Shown here: positions 8,201 through 15,246 of the stretch, in pieces | How positions within the stretch are numbered: the stretch's first letter is position 1 | Layout of the letters: each line of letters opens with the position of its first letter | DNA from: Brachionus koreanus | Lineage: Eukaryota > Rotifera > Eurotatoria > Ploima > Brachionidae | Direction: 5' to 3' | Assembly (NCBI GenBank): GCA_016987375.1 | Contig: PJRA01000198.1 | Coordinates: 1,367,676-1,382,921 of the forward strand | DNA length: 15,246 nucleotides | Program-made: the position numbers and the translations under genes | Notes under the pieces: model-generated | Seen by the model: only the letters and a program-made list of their open reading frames with translations | What the model was told of the DNA's origin: nothing | Databases searched by the model: none

Positions 8201-10604
8201 GATCTGATGATTTGATTTAAACACTTGGTAACTGTTGTGTCAATTGATCGAGCCAAGTTCCATGGTTTCAAAATCCAATGATTATCCAATTCATCTGATT
8301 CACGTGTTTTAAAATAGCAAATAAACTTGGCTAGTTCATAAGCTAAATTGTAAGTAGTTGGCAGCCAATACTTGGACTCCGGCACTCGTCTGCAAACCAC
8401 TGCAAGCAAGTCTTTAACAGTGACTACATTTTCATAGGGAAATTGATTGACCAGTGAATTCGGTAACTTTTCTCTTAATTGTTTATAATCCTTGAAGTGC
8501 TTATTAACAAAAATAATATCTGCCTTCCACATGTCATCTATAAATTTGAATTTTGAATCAGTCAAGTTTTCTTTAATTGAATTCATGTCTGTAAAAACTG
8601 ATATCAAATTATTGTTGGCCTTTAAATTTATTTTTGATATGTTTATCAGTTCTAGATCGCTTTCCACCGGCAAAGTTTCATCTTTTCTTCCACTATTAAA
8701 ATAATCAACAGAGGGTTCAATCTGCACAGTAAAATCTTCTTCTTCAAGAGATTCCAGATAATCTTCATCGTCATCATTCCAAGGGTATAACTTTGCCATT
8801 CTCATTTTTTCATCCTTGATTCCATAAGCATAGTCTCTTGTCAATTCGTCTTTTATTTATATTTTAAAATCAAAGATTAAAATAATCCAAAAAAATGCTA
8901 TTTTCAGAAATAGATTTAATTTTTTTTTTAAATTAAAGATGAATTAAATTATAGAAAAATTAATAAAAAAAAAATTGCCCTAAAAACCTTTCAATTTTTG
9001 AATGACGATGCATATTTTTTGCCATGATAAATTTGTATGAATTAGAATAATTTAAATGAAGAAGAAATAAATGTTAGTAGCCAATATGTCGTACATTCTA
9101 TAAAAATTGAATAACTTAATTGAAAAGAGTCAATATGATTTTTTTTAGGTTCGGGTGAATTTTTCCTTTTTTTTTAAATTAAATTTATTAAAATTATTCA
9201 AAAACTTAGAGAAAAAAACTCAATAAATCTCTAAAAATTCGTCAAATTCAATATGATAAAATTAAAATGATCATGATCAAGAGTGATCATTGTAAAAATG
9301 TTTTAAAATATTTTTAAGTGAAAAATTTATTGCAGAAACATATTTTTGAGGAAACATTCAATGTTAAACTTAATTTTTTAGGTCTGGATATTTCTGCAAG
9401 CGATTTCTGATTCCAGAATTATTCGAATTCAGTTGGATATGGCTTAAAATCTTATGCTACACATGAAAAAATTCTTAAAATTTGTAAAAAAAAATTAAAT
9501 TTGAGCATGGTCATTAAATTTTGATCATAAACTTCAATATTCCTAAAAATAAGCAAAATAAAATTTTAAATCAAATTTCATTTTTAAAATATGATCAAAA
9601 CATTTTAAATGCGCAATTAAATTTCAATGAATTTTTATTAATTAGAATCCTTTTACAAACATTTAATAATATAGTTTTGAAATTTAAAAAAAATGTAAAA
9701 TTCTACGGTGAAATTTTAAAATCGCGCATTTAACATGTTTTGACTTAAAATTTTACTTTGCCTAAAAATTCTTATTTTTTTCCCCAAAAATGTAGTAAAC
9801 CTATCGTATTCAAAATTTACGCGTAAATACCTCCACATTCAATGTCTTTTAAGGGCCATATTATCGAGTACATGGTGGCAGTTGGTATGTAATAAAAAGG
9901 TGAACATTTCATAGTTGGATTGTTGCTATGTCTCAGACTAGAGCCAAATTCGTCCATTACATACCATACTGGTTCACGTTCATCATCACTCTTAAGAAAA
10001 AATTTTTTGTTCTAAGTTAAAGCTTTATTATTTTATCCCACTAGTTTTTCAGTAGAAATTTTGTATGTTTGATTAAATTTCCACATTTTGTCCATAACAG
10101 CATCAATTTTTTGCATCTGAACATCTTTAGATTCCAGATCTTCTTCGTTTGGAATTACAATGCTCATCATCATGCACATTCTATTCAAAAGATTTGAATT
10201 ATCCATCAAATTTTGACGAGCTTCATTAACTTTATAAGTCCAAGCATGATCGATTAAAAAAACACTTGAAAAAAATTCAAATTTTATTTGCTAAATATTG
10301 TAAAAAAATACCCATTTTCATCATAAAGCTTGAGTCCATTTTCACTAGTGCATTTTGCTTTGTAGCCGATGACATTGTCGTCTTCATCCACTCTCATGCA
10401 AATTTGAAAATAATCTCCAGCATCAAAGATCTAGAAAAAATTTTAATTATCTTTTTTTAAAATTTCTCATACATTATTTACTTCATCTTTTATTTTAAAA
10501 AAAAGATAATCCCAATATTGCTCAGGTAAGCCACACGATTTCAACTGTGATTGATGAAGATCGCGAAAATTTTTAGCCAACTCGTCGATTAAATTTTCTG
10601 GCAT
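5264..10604 (-). CDS. TTLL12: Tubulin-tyrosine ligase-like protein 12 (TTLL12), complete, nine exons
   Basis: Exons (minus): 10604-10482, 10430-10312, 10264-10042, 9990-9831, 8849-8182, 8135-7981, 5806-5725, 5675-5607, 5551-5264. All junctions are GT-AG and in phase, giving 628 residues against 644 in human. It aligns along its whole length. The N-terminal part has LPEQYW, FDAGDYFQI, VFLIDHAWT, MWKFNQTY and PVWYVMDEFGS (the SET-like half of the family). An acidic linker follows at about 225-260. The TTL half has NQFPYENVVTVKDLLA, DNHWILKPWNLARS (397-410, nucleotide-binding region), YEKHFTVMNY, SRAMYAVDLML (Asp569) and CEVNFMPDC (Glu590, Asn592), matching the metal-binding acidic set of the TTL fold. 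TTLL12 is cytosolic and linked to tubulin tyrosination state and histone H4K20 methylation; its catalytic activity is debated. Introns 4 (981 nt) and 6 (2174 nt) are swollen by repeats; the others are 46-55 nt. It begins 55 nt after ALKBH6. Confidence 0.95.
5928..6060 (+). repeat. Diverged dispersed repeat, copy 1 (copy 2 at 9338-9465)
   Basis: The shared order is CATATTTTT, GAAAACATTCAGTGTTAAA, AATTTAATTTTTA, TCTG, ATTTCT, AGAATTAT, TTGG, ATGG and TTAAAAT. Copies 1 and 2 are in the same orientation and look roughly 70% identical. Both sit in expanded TTLL12 introns. They are probably old copies of one transposon family. Confidence 0.55.
6500..6935. repeat. Zone of opposed GTTGATAAATT-type motifs
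   Basis: On the left (about 6508-6575) the forward strand has several TATCAA/ATCAAC/GTCAAC motifs, including CAATTTATCAAC. On the right (about 6768-6925) the inverse form GTTGAT/GTTGATAAATT/GTTGACAAATT is repeated at least five times. Outer sequences GAAATAATG and CCCGAAATAATG occur on both sides. This could be the decayed subterminal repeats of a non-autonomous DNA transposon, but no clean terminal repeats or duplication can be drawn. Confidence 0.3.
7253..7751. mobile_element. Foldback / MITE-like element inside TTLL12 intron 6
   Basis: The left arm 7259-7380 (GGCCGGCCACCACACGGT, then AAAAATTTAG, AGATGTTTAAAAAGA, GTTATATTTTTATTTA, TTTTTGATAATAATGTTTTA) is matched by the reverse complement of 7561-7685 over about 120 bp, with high identity and small gaps. 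The right side carries a further GC-rich stretch (7686-7751) with repeated GGCCG/GCCGGCC units, ending CGCCGACCAAC; inverted, this resembles the left end CTTGGTGGCCGG. The whole is flanked by TAGAG on both sides (7248-7252 and 7752-7756), a possible 5-bp target-site duplication. There is no ORF inside, so it would be non-autonomous. The inverted repeat is certain; the superfamily and exact ends are not. Confidence 0.72.
8850..9830 (-). other. TTLL12 intron 4 (981 nt)
   Basis: Its donor is TGTGGAG|GTATTT and its acceptor ATAAAAG|ACGAA, restoring the codon for Asp209 (family context GDELTRDYAYG). It holds the second copy of a diverged repeat (9338-9465) and a palindromic TGATCATGATCA near 9269-9280. 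The open frame at 9521-9733 is low-complexity, Asn/Ile/Lys/Phe-rich AT sequence and I do not consider it a gene. Confidence 0.85.
9338..9465 (+). repeat. Diverged dispersed repeat, copy 2 (copy 1 at 5928-6060)
   Basis: Contains ACATATTTTTGAGGAAACATTC, AATGTTAAACTTAATTTTTTA, TCTGGATATTTCTG, CCAGAATTATTCG, GTTGGATATGGCTTAAAAT. These align in order with copy 1, with a few indels. It lies in TTLL12 intron 4. Confidence 0.55.
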
Positions 10605-10632
10605 ATTTTTAAGCTTTTTTTTTTAATTAAAT

Positions 10633-10637
10633 CTAAA
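10633..10637 (-). promoter_or_regulatory. Possible trans-splice acceptor upstream of TTLL12
   Basis: TTTAG on the minus strand ends 28 nt before the TTLL12 ATG and lies inside the 55-nt gap after ALKBH6. In an operon this is where a spliced leader would be added to the downstream cistron. The motif is short and not rare in AT-rich DNA, so the call depends on the context. Confidence 0.35.
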
Positions 10638-10658
10638 TTTTTTGTTAATTTTAAAAAG

Positions 10659-10664
10659 TTTATT
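10659..10664 (-). promoter_or_regulatory. Poly(A) signal AATAAA overlapping the ALKBH6 stop codon
   Basis: The last codons AAA AAA TAA followed by AC create AATAAA across the stop. Cleavage 10-25 nt downstream would fall just before the possible trans-splice acceptor at 10633, fitting coupled 3'-end formation and trans-splicing. Confidence 0.45.
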
Positions 10665-11403
10665 TTTTAAAAAGCAGTGAATTTAAGTTTATTTTAAGAA
10701 CTTTGGGTACATGACGTATGGTCAAAGAAATTCTTGTACTTCGATTTAAAATTTTCCTATCTGAATGCAAATCTGCCAAATTTTTAAGATTGAAAATTTT
10801 CTTTTCTTCAATTAAGTCTTGACTTATTTCTTTTATTCCATGCATGAATAGAGTGTACATGTCGTCTTGAAGTACCACTAAACTTCTTGGTTCGAGTAAA
10901 AGCGAAAAAGCATATCTATTTTCCAGGCTATTATCAAAATTGTTACTGCCCTCTTCAACTGGTTTATAAAAGTCTAATAAAGTATGAGAGCCAAGTGAAA
11001 TGGTGCTAACTGTCGGATAATATAATGGACCATCTTCATGAGGCATTATACCTTTTGAGAATTTAATATAATTTTTAAAGAATGTTTATTTTCAATAATA
11101 ACCCTGTCCAGGAAGATATTCGTTTATGAGTATATGATTGGGGACTTTGTCTTTGAAAAAGCCTAAATCGAATATTTTTCTGCATTGAATAGACAGCCAT
11201 TCTGGGATTTGTTCTGGTACCATACCCTTGGGACCAGGAATTCCACCCCAATTTTGCAAACGTCTATTTTTTAAGTAAGTCCATTTAGGTTTTGGAACAG
11301 CATTAACATTATGAATCAAATTTTCTTCTTCCTCTTCGGTGATAAAATTTGGAATATAGAAACATGTTTTGGGACAACTTTCCAATTTAAATGATTCAAG
11401 CAT
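10660..11403 (-). CDS. ALKBH6: Alpha-ketoglutarate-dependent dioxygenase AlkB homolog 6 (ALKBH6), complete
   Basis: Two exons, 11403-11103 and 11051-10660, are joined by a 51-nt GT-AG intron (donor CAGG|GTTATT, acceptor CAAAAG|GTATA) that restores the family run PGQGIMPHEDG. The product is 230 residues; human ALKBH6 is 238. Visible signatures: RRLQNWGG and GMVPE...P.WL near the N-terminus; NEYLPGQG ahead of the active site; the iron-binding HxD (His105, Asp107) in PHEDGPLYYPTVSTISLGSH; a second iron ligand, His171, in FMHGI; and the 2-oxoglutarate-binding R-x5-R (Arg207, Arg213) in RISLTIR. The fold is a Fe(II)/2-oxoglutarate jelly roll with all ligands intact, so it should be active; the physiological substrate of ALKBH6 is not firmly known. 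There is no signal peptide, so it is cytosolic or nuclear. The start is the first ATG, 3 nt after a TTTAG that may be a spliced-leader acceptor. TTLL12 follows 55 nt downstream on the same strand. Confidence 0.96.
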
Positions 11404-11783
11404 TTTCTAAATGATTTCTTTACAATTATAAAAAAATTGAATTTTAGAAATTAATTTTTAAAATTTTTAGAATGTAATTTTTTTTGTCTTATATCAAAAT
11501 TTTAAATATTAAATAGAAATTCATAAATTTTAACTTTTAAATCCAATAATTGATTATTCAAATAATCAATTCGTTTCAAATCAATTAGTGGAAATTAGAA
11601 CTTATAATTTTTTTAGAGAGAAAAACAAGTTACTTAAATTATTAATAAATTTTATTTTTTTTAATTTCTTTAGATGATGAAATTCACTTCAAATTAATAA
11701 TTATTTTTTTAAATGAAGGAAATTTTTTTTAAAGATTTTTATTGTTTTTCTTTTAGAAAAAAAAGTCGGATACTTTTTCTAAA

Positions 11784-11880
11784 AAGGTGAAAGGGACTGA
11801 AAAGAAGGCGAAAAGCCATTCGCGATAGTCCTACGGGTAAATCCCTCAAATTAATGTTATTAAATAAAATAAATAAAATT
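11784..11880 (+). repeat. Retrotransposon-tail-like segment (related to 2955-3040)
   Basis: AAGGGACTGAAAAGAAGGC is followed by a small potential hairpin (GGCGAAAAGCC), a GC-rich patch (TTCGCGATAGTCCTACGGG), AATCCCTCAAATTAATG and an A-rich TTAAATAAAATAAATAAA end. The layout matches 3' ends of non-LTR retrotransposons, and part of it is shared with 2955-3040. No ORF precedes it, so it would be a severely 5'-truncated copy. Confidence 0.45.
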
Positions 11881-11925
11881 TTTCTAAAAAGCTTAACACA
11901 ATTTTAAGTTTCAAGGTTTATTTAC

Positions 11926-12033
11926 AGGCTAGTGTACTACCGATTAACACCTCATTTATTTAATTAAATAAAAGTAATCATTAAAAATTAAAAAAAATAA
12001 AAATAAAAAAAAACTATTTAAAAAAGTAAAACA
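11926..12033 (+). repeat. Dispersed repeat, copy B (copy A at 2076-2210)
   Basis: It starts CAGGCTAGTG and contains ACACCTCATTTATTTAATTA and the same A-rich downstream blocks as copy A. It lacks the extra segment (duplicated GTCAATAA) present in copy A. It lies about 45 nt after the retroelement-like tail at 11784-11880, so the two may be parts of one composite insertion. Confidence 0.7.
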
Positions 12034-12517
12034 TTTAGATTAAATTTTTTTTTTCAAAATCTGTAAAAATCAAATTGATATTATAGATTGCTTGAAAGTT
12101 GAAAACTTCAACATTGATCAAATGATCACAAACCATTTGCCGTTTTTCACATTGGTTCTATCAGATTTCTGCTTTTCCTTAAATTTTGATTTCTATTTTT
12201 AATGATGAATTTAATAAATGAAGTGTTAACGAGTCTCTTGAGGCATAGCCTGTTGATTATTGATAGATTAAAAAATGTTTAAAAAACCCTAAATTTTTTA
12301 TTTCAATCTAGCATTAAAGAAAACAAGATAATATCTAGAACGAAAATTATAAAAAAAAATAACGACAATTATTCAGTCATAACAAAATTTACCTTTAAAA
12401 GACAAATAAATTGTACTCCCAATTGACAATTTAGAAAATTAAAATATCTAAAAAATATTCAAAAAATTTTTTAAAATAGGAGAATATTTTTATTTTTTCA
12501 ATTAAAATATCTTTGTT

Positions 12518-14559
12518 ATGATATCTAAAAAAAGCATAGTAATAGAGTATTATGATGAAATTGAGAATAGCATTGATATTCAATGTGAAAAATGCTTGCA
12601 AAAATTGGGCAAAATGACCAGCTCAAAGACATCAACCAAATTCGAGATTCATTAATTGACACGATTAGACAATTATGTAAAACAAATCTTGAACACTTGA
12701 CCGATAATTCAACTGATTTATTTGGACCAAAATTTTGTTTTTTTCTTTCTAACTACAAAATGGAAGTCGGTCCAGAACAAAATCATGAAAATCTCATTTT
12801 TGGCCCTGCTTATCATTTCTATTTTGAAAATAGAATTGGTAAATTGGTCATTGTGAACCACCATTTAGATAAAAATATCACATCTGAATTAAAGTAAATT
12901 TTTTTATTAAATTTGTGTTTTTAAACTTTTGTTTTAAATTTTAAAATAGCGAAATAATTAATGAGAAAAGACAAAATTTTCGAAAAGATGAATCAAAACT
13001 GTTAAATTTTGAAGTAAATTTTAAATTAAATTGTAAAGAAATTAAGAGTTTTTTTTTATTTCTTTCATAGAATGTTGTTAAATTGTCGATATTATTGGAC
13101 CTATTGGAAAAAAAATTCAAAGATAAAACCCAAATAATTGACTTGAGCAATATTTGCGACAATCAAGTGAAACAGCTATCATTCTCAAGCGATCATTTGC
13201 AAGAACTGAAAGACAGTGACTTCGATTGCCTGGAAACTTTAATCAACACTGATTTAATACAAGAATTTCATTTAAATCACAATCACATCAATTCAGTGCC
13301 TAAAAAAATATTCAAATCTATGAGAAATCTAAGCTCACTGGATTTAAATTGTCAAATGATTGAAAGACTTGATGAAAACAATTTCATTTATCTTGAAAAT
13401 TTGGTCGATCTGTCCATCATAAACTGCAGCTTAAGCTGGATAGAAAAAAACTCTTTCAATGGATTAAAAAATCTCAAGTGTCTCATGTTGACAATGAATT
13501 ATTTAGACGAGATTAGTTCAGATATGTTTTTGGGCTTGGAAAATTTGGACTATTTGAATCTAAGTCAAAATACAATTAGAGAAATACCAAACAATTCTTT
13601 TGTTCATTTGAAAAAGTTGACTAATTTACTGCTGAATGACAACAGAATAAATAAACTGGAGAGAGATGCGTTCAATGGTCTTGAAAATTTGAAAGTATTG
13701 GATCTTAATTTTAGCAACAATGAGCTATTAATTGATGACAAATCTTTGCACTCACTTGTTGCATTGGAAGTGCTCGATCTAGGAAATAACAAAATAAAAT
13801 TGATCGATGAGACCACTTTTGTTTGTTCAAAAAATATCAAATTTTTAAATTTAAGACACAATTCCATTTTAAATTTAGAGTTTTTAAATAATTTTCAAAA
13901 TATTGAATTTTTAGACATTAAAGATGCTACATCAATGCAATTGGATTGTGTATTTGACTGTCTTAGTGAAATAGAGAGACTAAAATTTTTGATAATTGAG
14001 ACCGAACAAGTGCCTAAATTTAAAGCTAATTTTAAATGTTTACAGGGCTTGGAAATAAGTGGAGTTAAACGCATTGAGGAAAATGCTTTTTTGTTCTTAG
14101 ATAAATTGGATTATTTAAAGTTGGTTATATTGAATGATTCGATAATGGAAACAATAAGCAGCAACCAATTCAATGGTCTTAATTGCATGAAATATTTTGC
14201 AGTCGAGACCCAATCTATTGGCCCTAATGCAACTGAAAAATTTCGCTCCAAAGAAAGTATTTTTTTAAGCTTATTTGATCCCAACGATCAAATAGAGCAT
14301 AAAGTATATTTTTTGAATTTTGACGACATGAATATTCTTGTTGCTGAAGTGAGTTTCTTTTTGTTGTTGAAAATTACAATTGTAATTAAATTAAATTTTA
14401 ATATCTTTTAAGATAAAAAATTGTGATACCGAAAAATTATACTTTGAAAGTATTCTCGAAATAAGTGAAGAAACAAGAAACTCAATGCTAAGATCATTTT
14501 ACAGTGATTATGATTTTTGTGCAAATCGTTTGAGAAATTTCAATTTTATTAATTATTAA
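12518..14559 (+). CDS. Leucine-rich-repeat protein, four exons, one apparent frameshift
   Basis: Exons: 12518-12893, 12950-13013, 13071-14348, 14413-14559, with GT-AG introns of 56, 57 and 64 nt and matching phases. The frame from the ATG at 12518 reads MISKKSIVIEYYDEIENSID and must switch frame at the A run 12588-12592 (five A's; six would be in frame) to continue as MLAKIGQNDQLKDINQIRDS. Allowing for that, the product is about 621 residues. Residues about 1-175 form a charged N-terminal domain I do not recognise. About 180-430 holds some 10 tandem LRRs of 22-26 residues (LxxLxLxxNxIxxI), for example LDYLNLSQNTIREI and LEVLDLGNNKIKLI. Two or three degenerate repeats follow up to about 530, then a non-repeat tail ending NFINY. 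LRRs are protein-binding scaffolds. There is no signal peptide and no membrane segment, so it is presumably intracellular. The frameshift may be a homopolymer sequencing error or real decay; the clean splice sites and open 426-codon exon argue for a working gene. Confidence 0.82.
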
Positions 14560-14560
14560 T

Positions 14561-14566
14561 AATAAA
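14561..14566 (+). promoter_or_regulatory. Poly(A) signal AATAAA one base after the LRR stop
   Basis: The TAA stop at 14557-14559 is followed after a single base by AATAAA. This is consistent with the very short 3' ends inferred for ALKBH6 and TTLL12. Confidence 0.45.
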
Positions 14567-15246
14567 AAATGTTTTGTTTTTAACTACACATTAAGAACGA
14601 AATGAGGTTCTAGTTGACAGTAAAAAACACAATTTGGTTTAAAATAATGTTTAGGTTTTTCAAAAATTAAGGGAGGTCCTACTAGAGTAAAAATTTACTT
14701 GTAATTCCGCTCTTTTATTCTTTATAATGAAAGCTTATAATTTAAATTTATATAAAATGGTCAAAAACTTTTTGTAAAATTTATGCTGAAAAAATTAATA
14801 TTTATGTTTCTGAAACGAAAAACTTAACACTCAAACGCTTAAGGGGTCTTTTGAACTTCTTTTATTACATCTTTTCTTTGTTTAGTATTCAATAAATTTA
14901 ATCATTTTTTATATTTTTTTTTCAATCTCATCTTAAATCAAAAATATTAAAAATTTATTTAATTTTTAAAACAAAATAATTTTATTTTCATTCAAAAATA
15001 GAAAAAAAAATGTGTCGAAGAACCCTTTAGGCTTTTGAATGTCAATAGAATTCAAATAAAAAAAATTTTTTAAATATTTTTTTTAAATTTATTGTATTAA
15101 TGGTTTTTAATATTATCAACACTAGCAAATTCGGCTAATTATTAACAAAAAGTTTAAAGGACGGTGCCGGATCTCCATTGAGACTTGGCCTATAATTTTG
15201 ACGATAAAAATAATTTAATAAAAAATTAAAAAACCAATTGTTTTGT
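14567..15246. other. Non-coding AT-rich region at the right edge
   Basis: No gene was recognised on either strand. It contains a weak inverted repeat (14824-14854 with 15015-15045) and two less AT-rich patches, about 14669-14690 (GGGAGGTCCTACTAGAG) and 15158-15195 (GGACGGTGCCGGATCTCC), that resemble the GC-rich blocks of the retroelement-like tails elsewhere in the window. No ORF accompanies them. Confidence 0.5.
14824..14854 (+). repeat. Weak inverted repeat, left arm (partner 15015-15045)
   Basis: TTAACACTCAAACGCTTAAG and the following GGGTC-TT-GA positions match the reverse complement of 15015-15045 at about 23-24 of 31 positions. The arms are about 160 bp apart. Possibly the ends of a small, old MITE; there is no duplication to confirm it. 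Confidence 0.35.

Larger units (their letters stand above)
11404..12517. other. Divergent intergenic region between ALKBH6 and the LRR gene
   Basis: This region should contain the promoters of the minus-strand ALKBH6 gene or operon and of the plus-strand LRR gene. It is AT-rich, with retroelement-like sequence at 11784-11880 and the dispersed repeat copy B at 11926-12033. A TTTAG ends at minus position 11407, just before the ALKBH6 ATG. An AAAATAG lies 37 nt before the LRR ATG. No coding sequence was recognised. I cannot place promoter elements with any confidence. Confidence 0.6.

Noticed and set aside
8492..8704. Plus-strand open frame within the TTLL12 gene
   Set aside because: Antisense shadow of TTLL12 exon 5.
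9521..9733. Plus-strand open frame of 70 codons in TTLL12 intron 4
   Set aside because: Composition is almost only Asn, Ile, Lys, Leu and Phe as expected from AT-rich non-coding DNA, with no motif.
10266..10460. Plus-strand open frame of 64 codons
   Set aside because: Antisense to TTLL12 exon 2, whose splice sites and protein match are clear.
10471..10481. Alternative TTLL12 exon 1 donor (AAT|GTATGA) giving DEVNN before IFDAG
   Set aside because: The donor at GAA|GTAAAT gives DEIFDAG, matching the family length exactly; the alternative inserts four extra residues.
13604..13867. Minus-strand open frame opposite the LRR exon
   Set aside because: Antisense shadow of the leucine-rich repeats.
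1..15246. tRNA, rRNA, CRISPR array or bacterial operon signals
   Set aside because: I looked for these and saw none. Spliced animal genes with GT-AG introns exclude a prokaryotic reading.

Overview
The window is strongly AT-rich eukaryotic DNA from an animal. It carries spliced, vertebrate-recognisable genes with very small introns: 14 of the 16 introns I can place with confidence are 46-64 nt, all GT-AG. A small invertebrate fits best. A rotifer (Brachionus-like) is my preferred guess, from the intron size, the base composition, the style of the leucine-rich-repeat protein and the transposon remnants. That assignment is inference, not proof.

Layout, left to right. 1-1500 is transposon debris: a cysteine-rich integrase-type tail remnant flanked by an inverted repeat of about 77 bp, then the 5'-truncated 3' end of a non-LTR retrotransposon ending in a TAA microsatellite. 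1500-3120 has no recognisable gene, only a decayed coding-like scrap and dispersed repeats. 3124-4602 (minus) is a sugar transporter of the GLUT/SLC2 family, readable through TM9, with TM10-12 not found. 5264-10604 (minus) is a complete nine-exon TTLL12 gene (628 aa). Two of its introns are swollen (981 and 2174 nt) and hold repeats, including a foldback element of about 500 bp. 10660-11403 (minus) is a complete two-exon ALKBH6 gene (230 aa). 11404-12517 is a divergent intergenic stretch with retrotransposon-tail-like sequence. 12518-14559 (plus) is a four-exon intracellular-looking leucine-rich-repeat protein with one apparent single-base frameshift near its N-terminus. 14560-15246 is non-coding, with a weak inverted repeat.

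ALKBH6, TTLL12 and the GLUT gene lie head-to-tail on the minus strand. ALKBH6 and TTLL12 are only 55 nt apart, and the ALKBH6 poly(A) signal overlaps its stop codon. A 3' splice-like TTTAG precedes the TTLL12 start. This is the geometry of a trans-spliced operon. The genes share no obvious pathway, and housekeeping mixes are usual in such operons.

I see no convincing unknown multi-gene system. The points most worth a second look are the truncated GLUT ending, the candidate operon with extremely short 3' ends, the foldback element in TTLL12, and the LRR gene.
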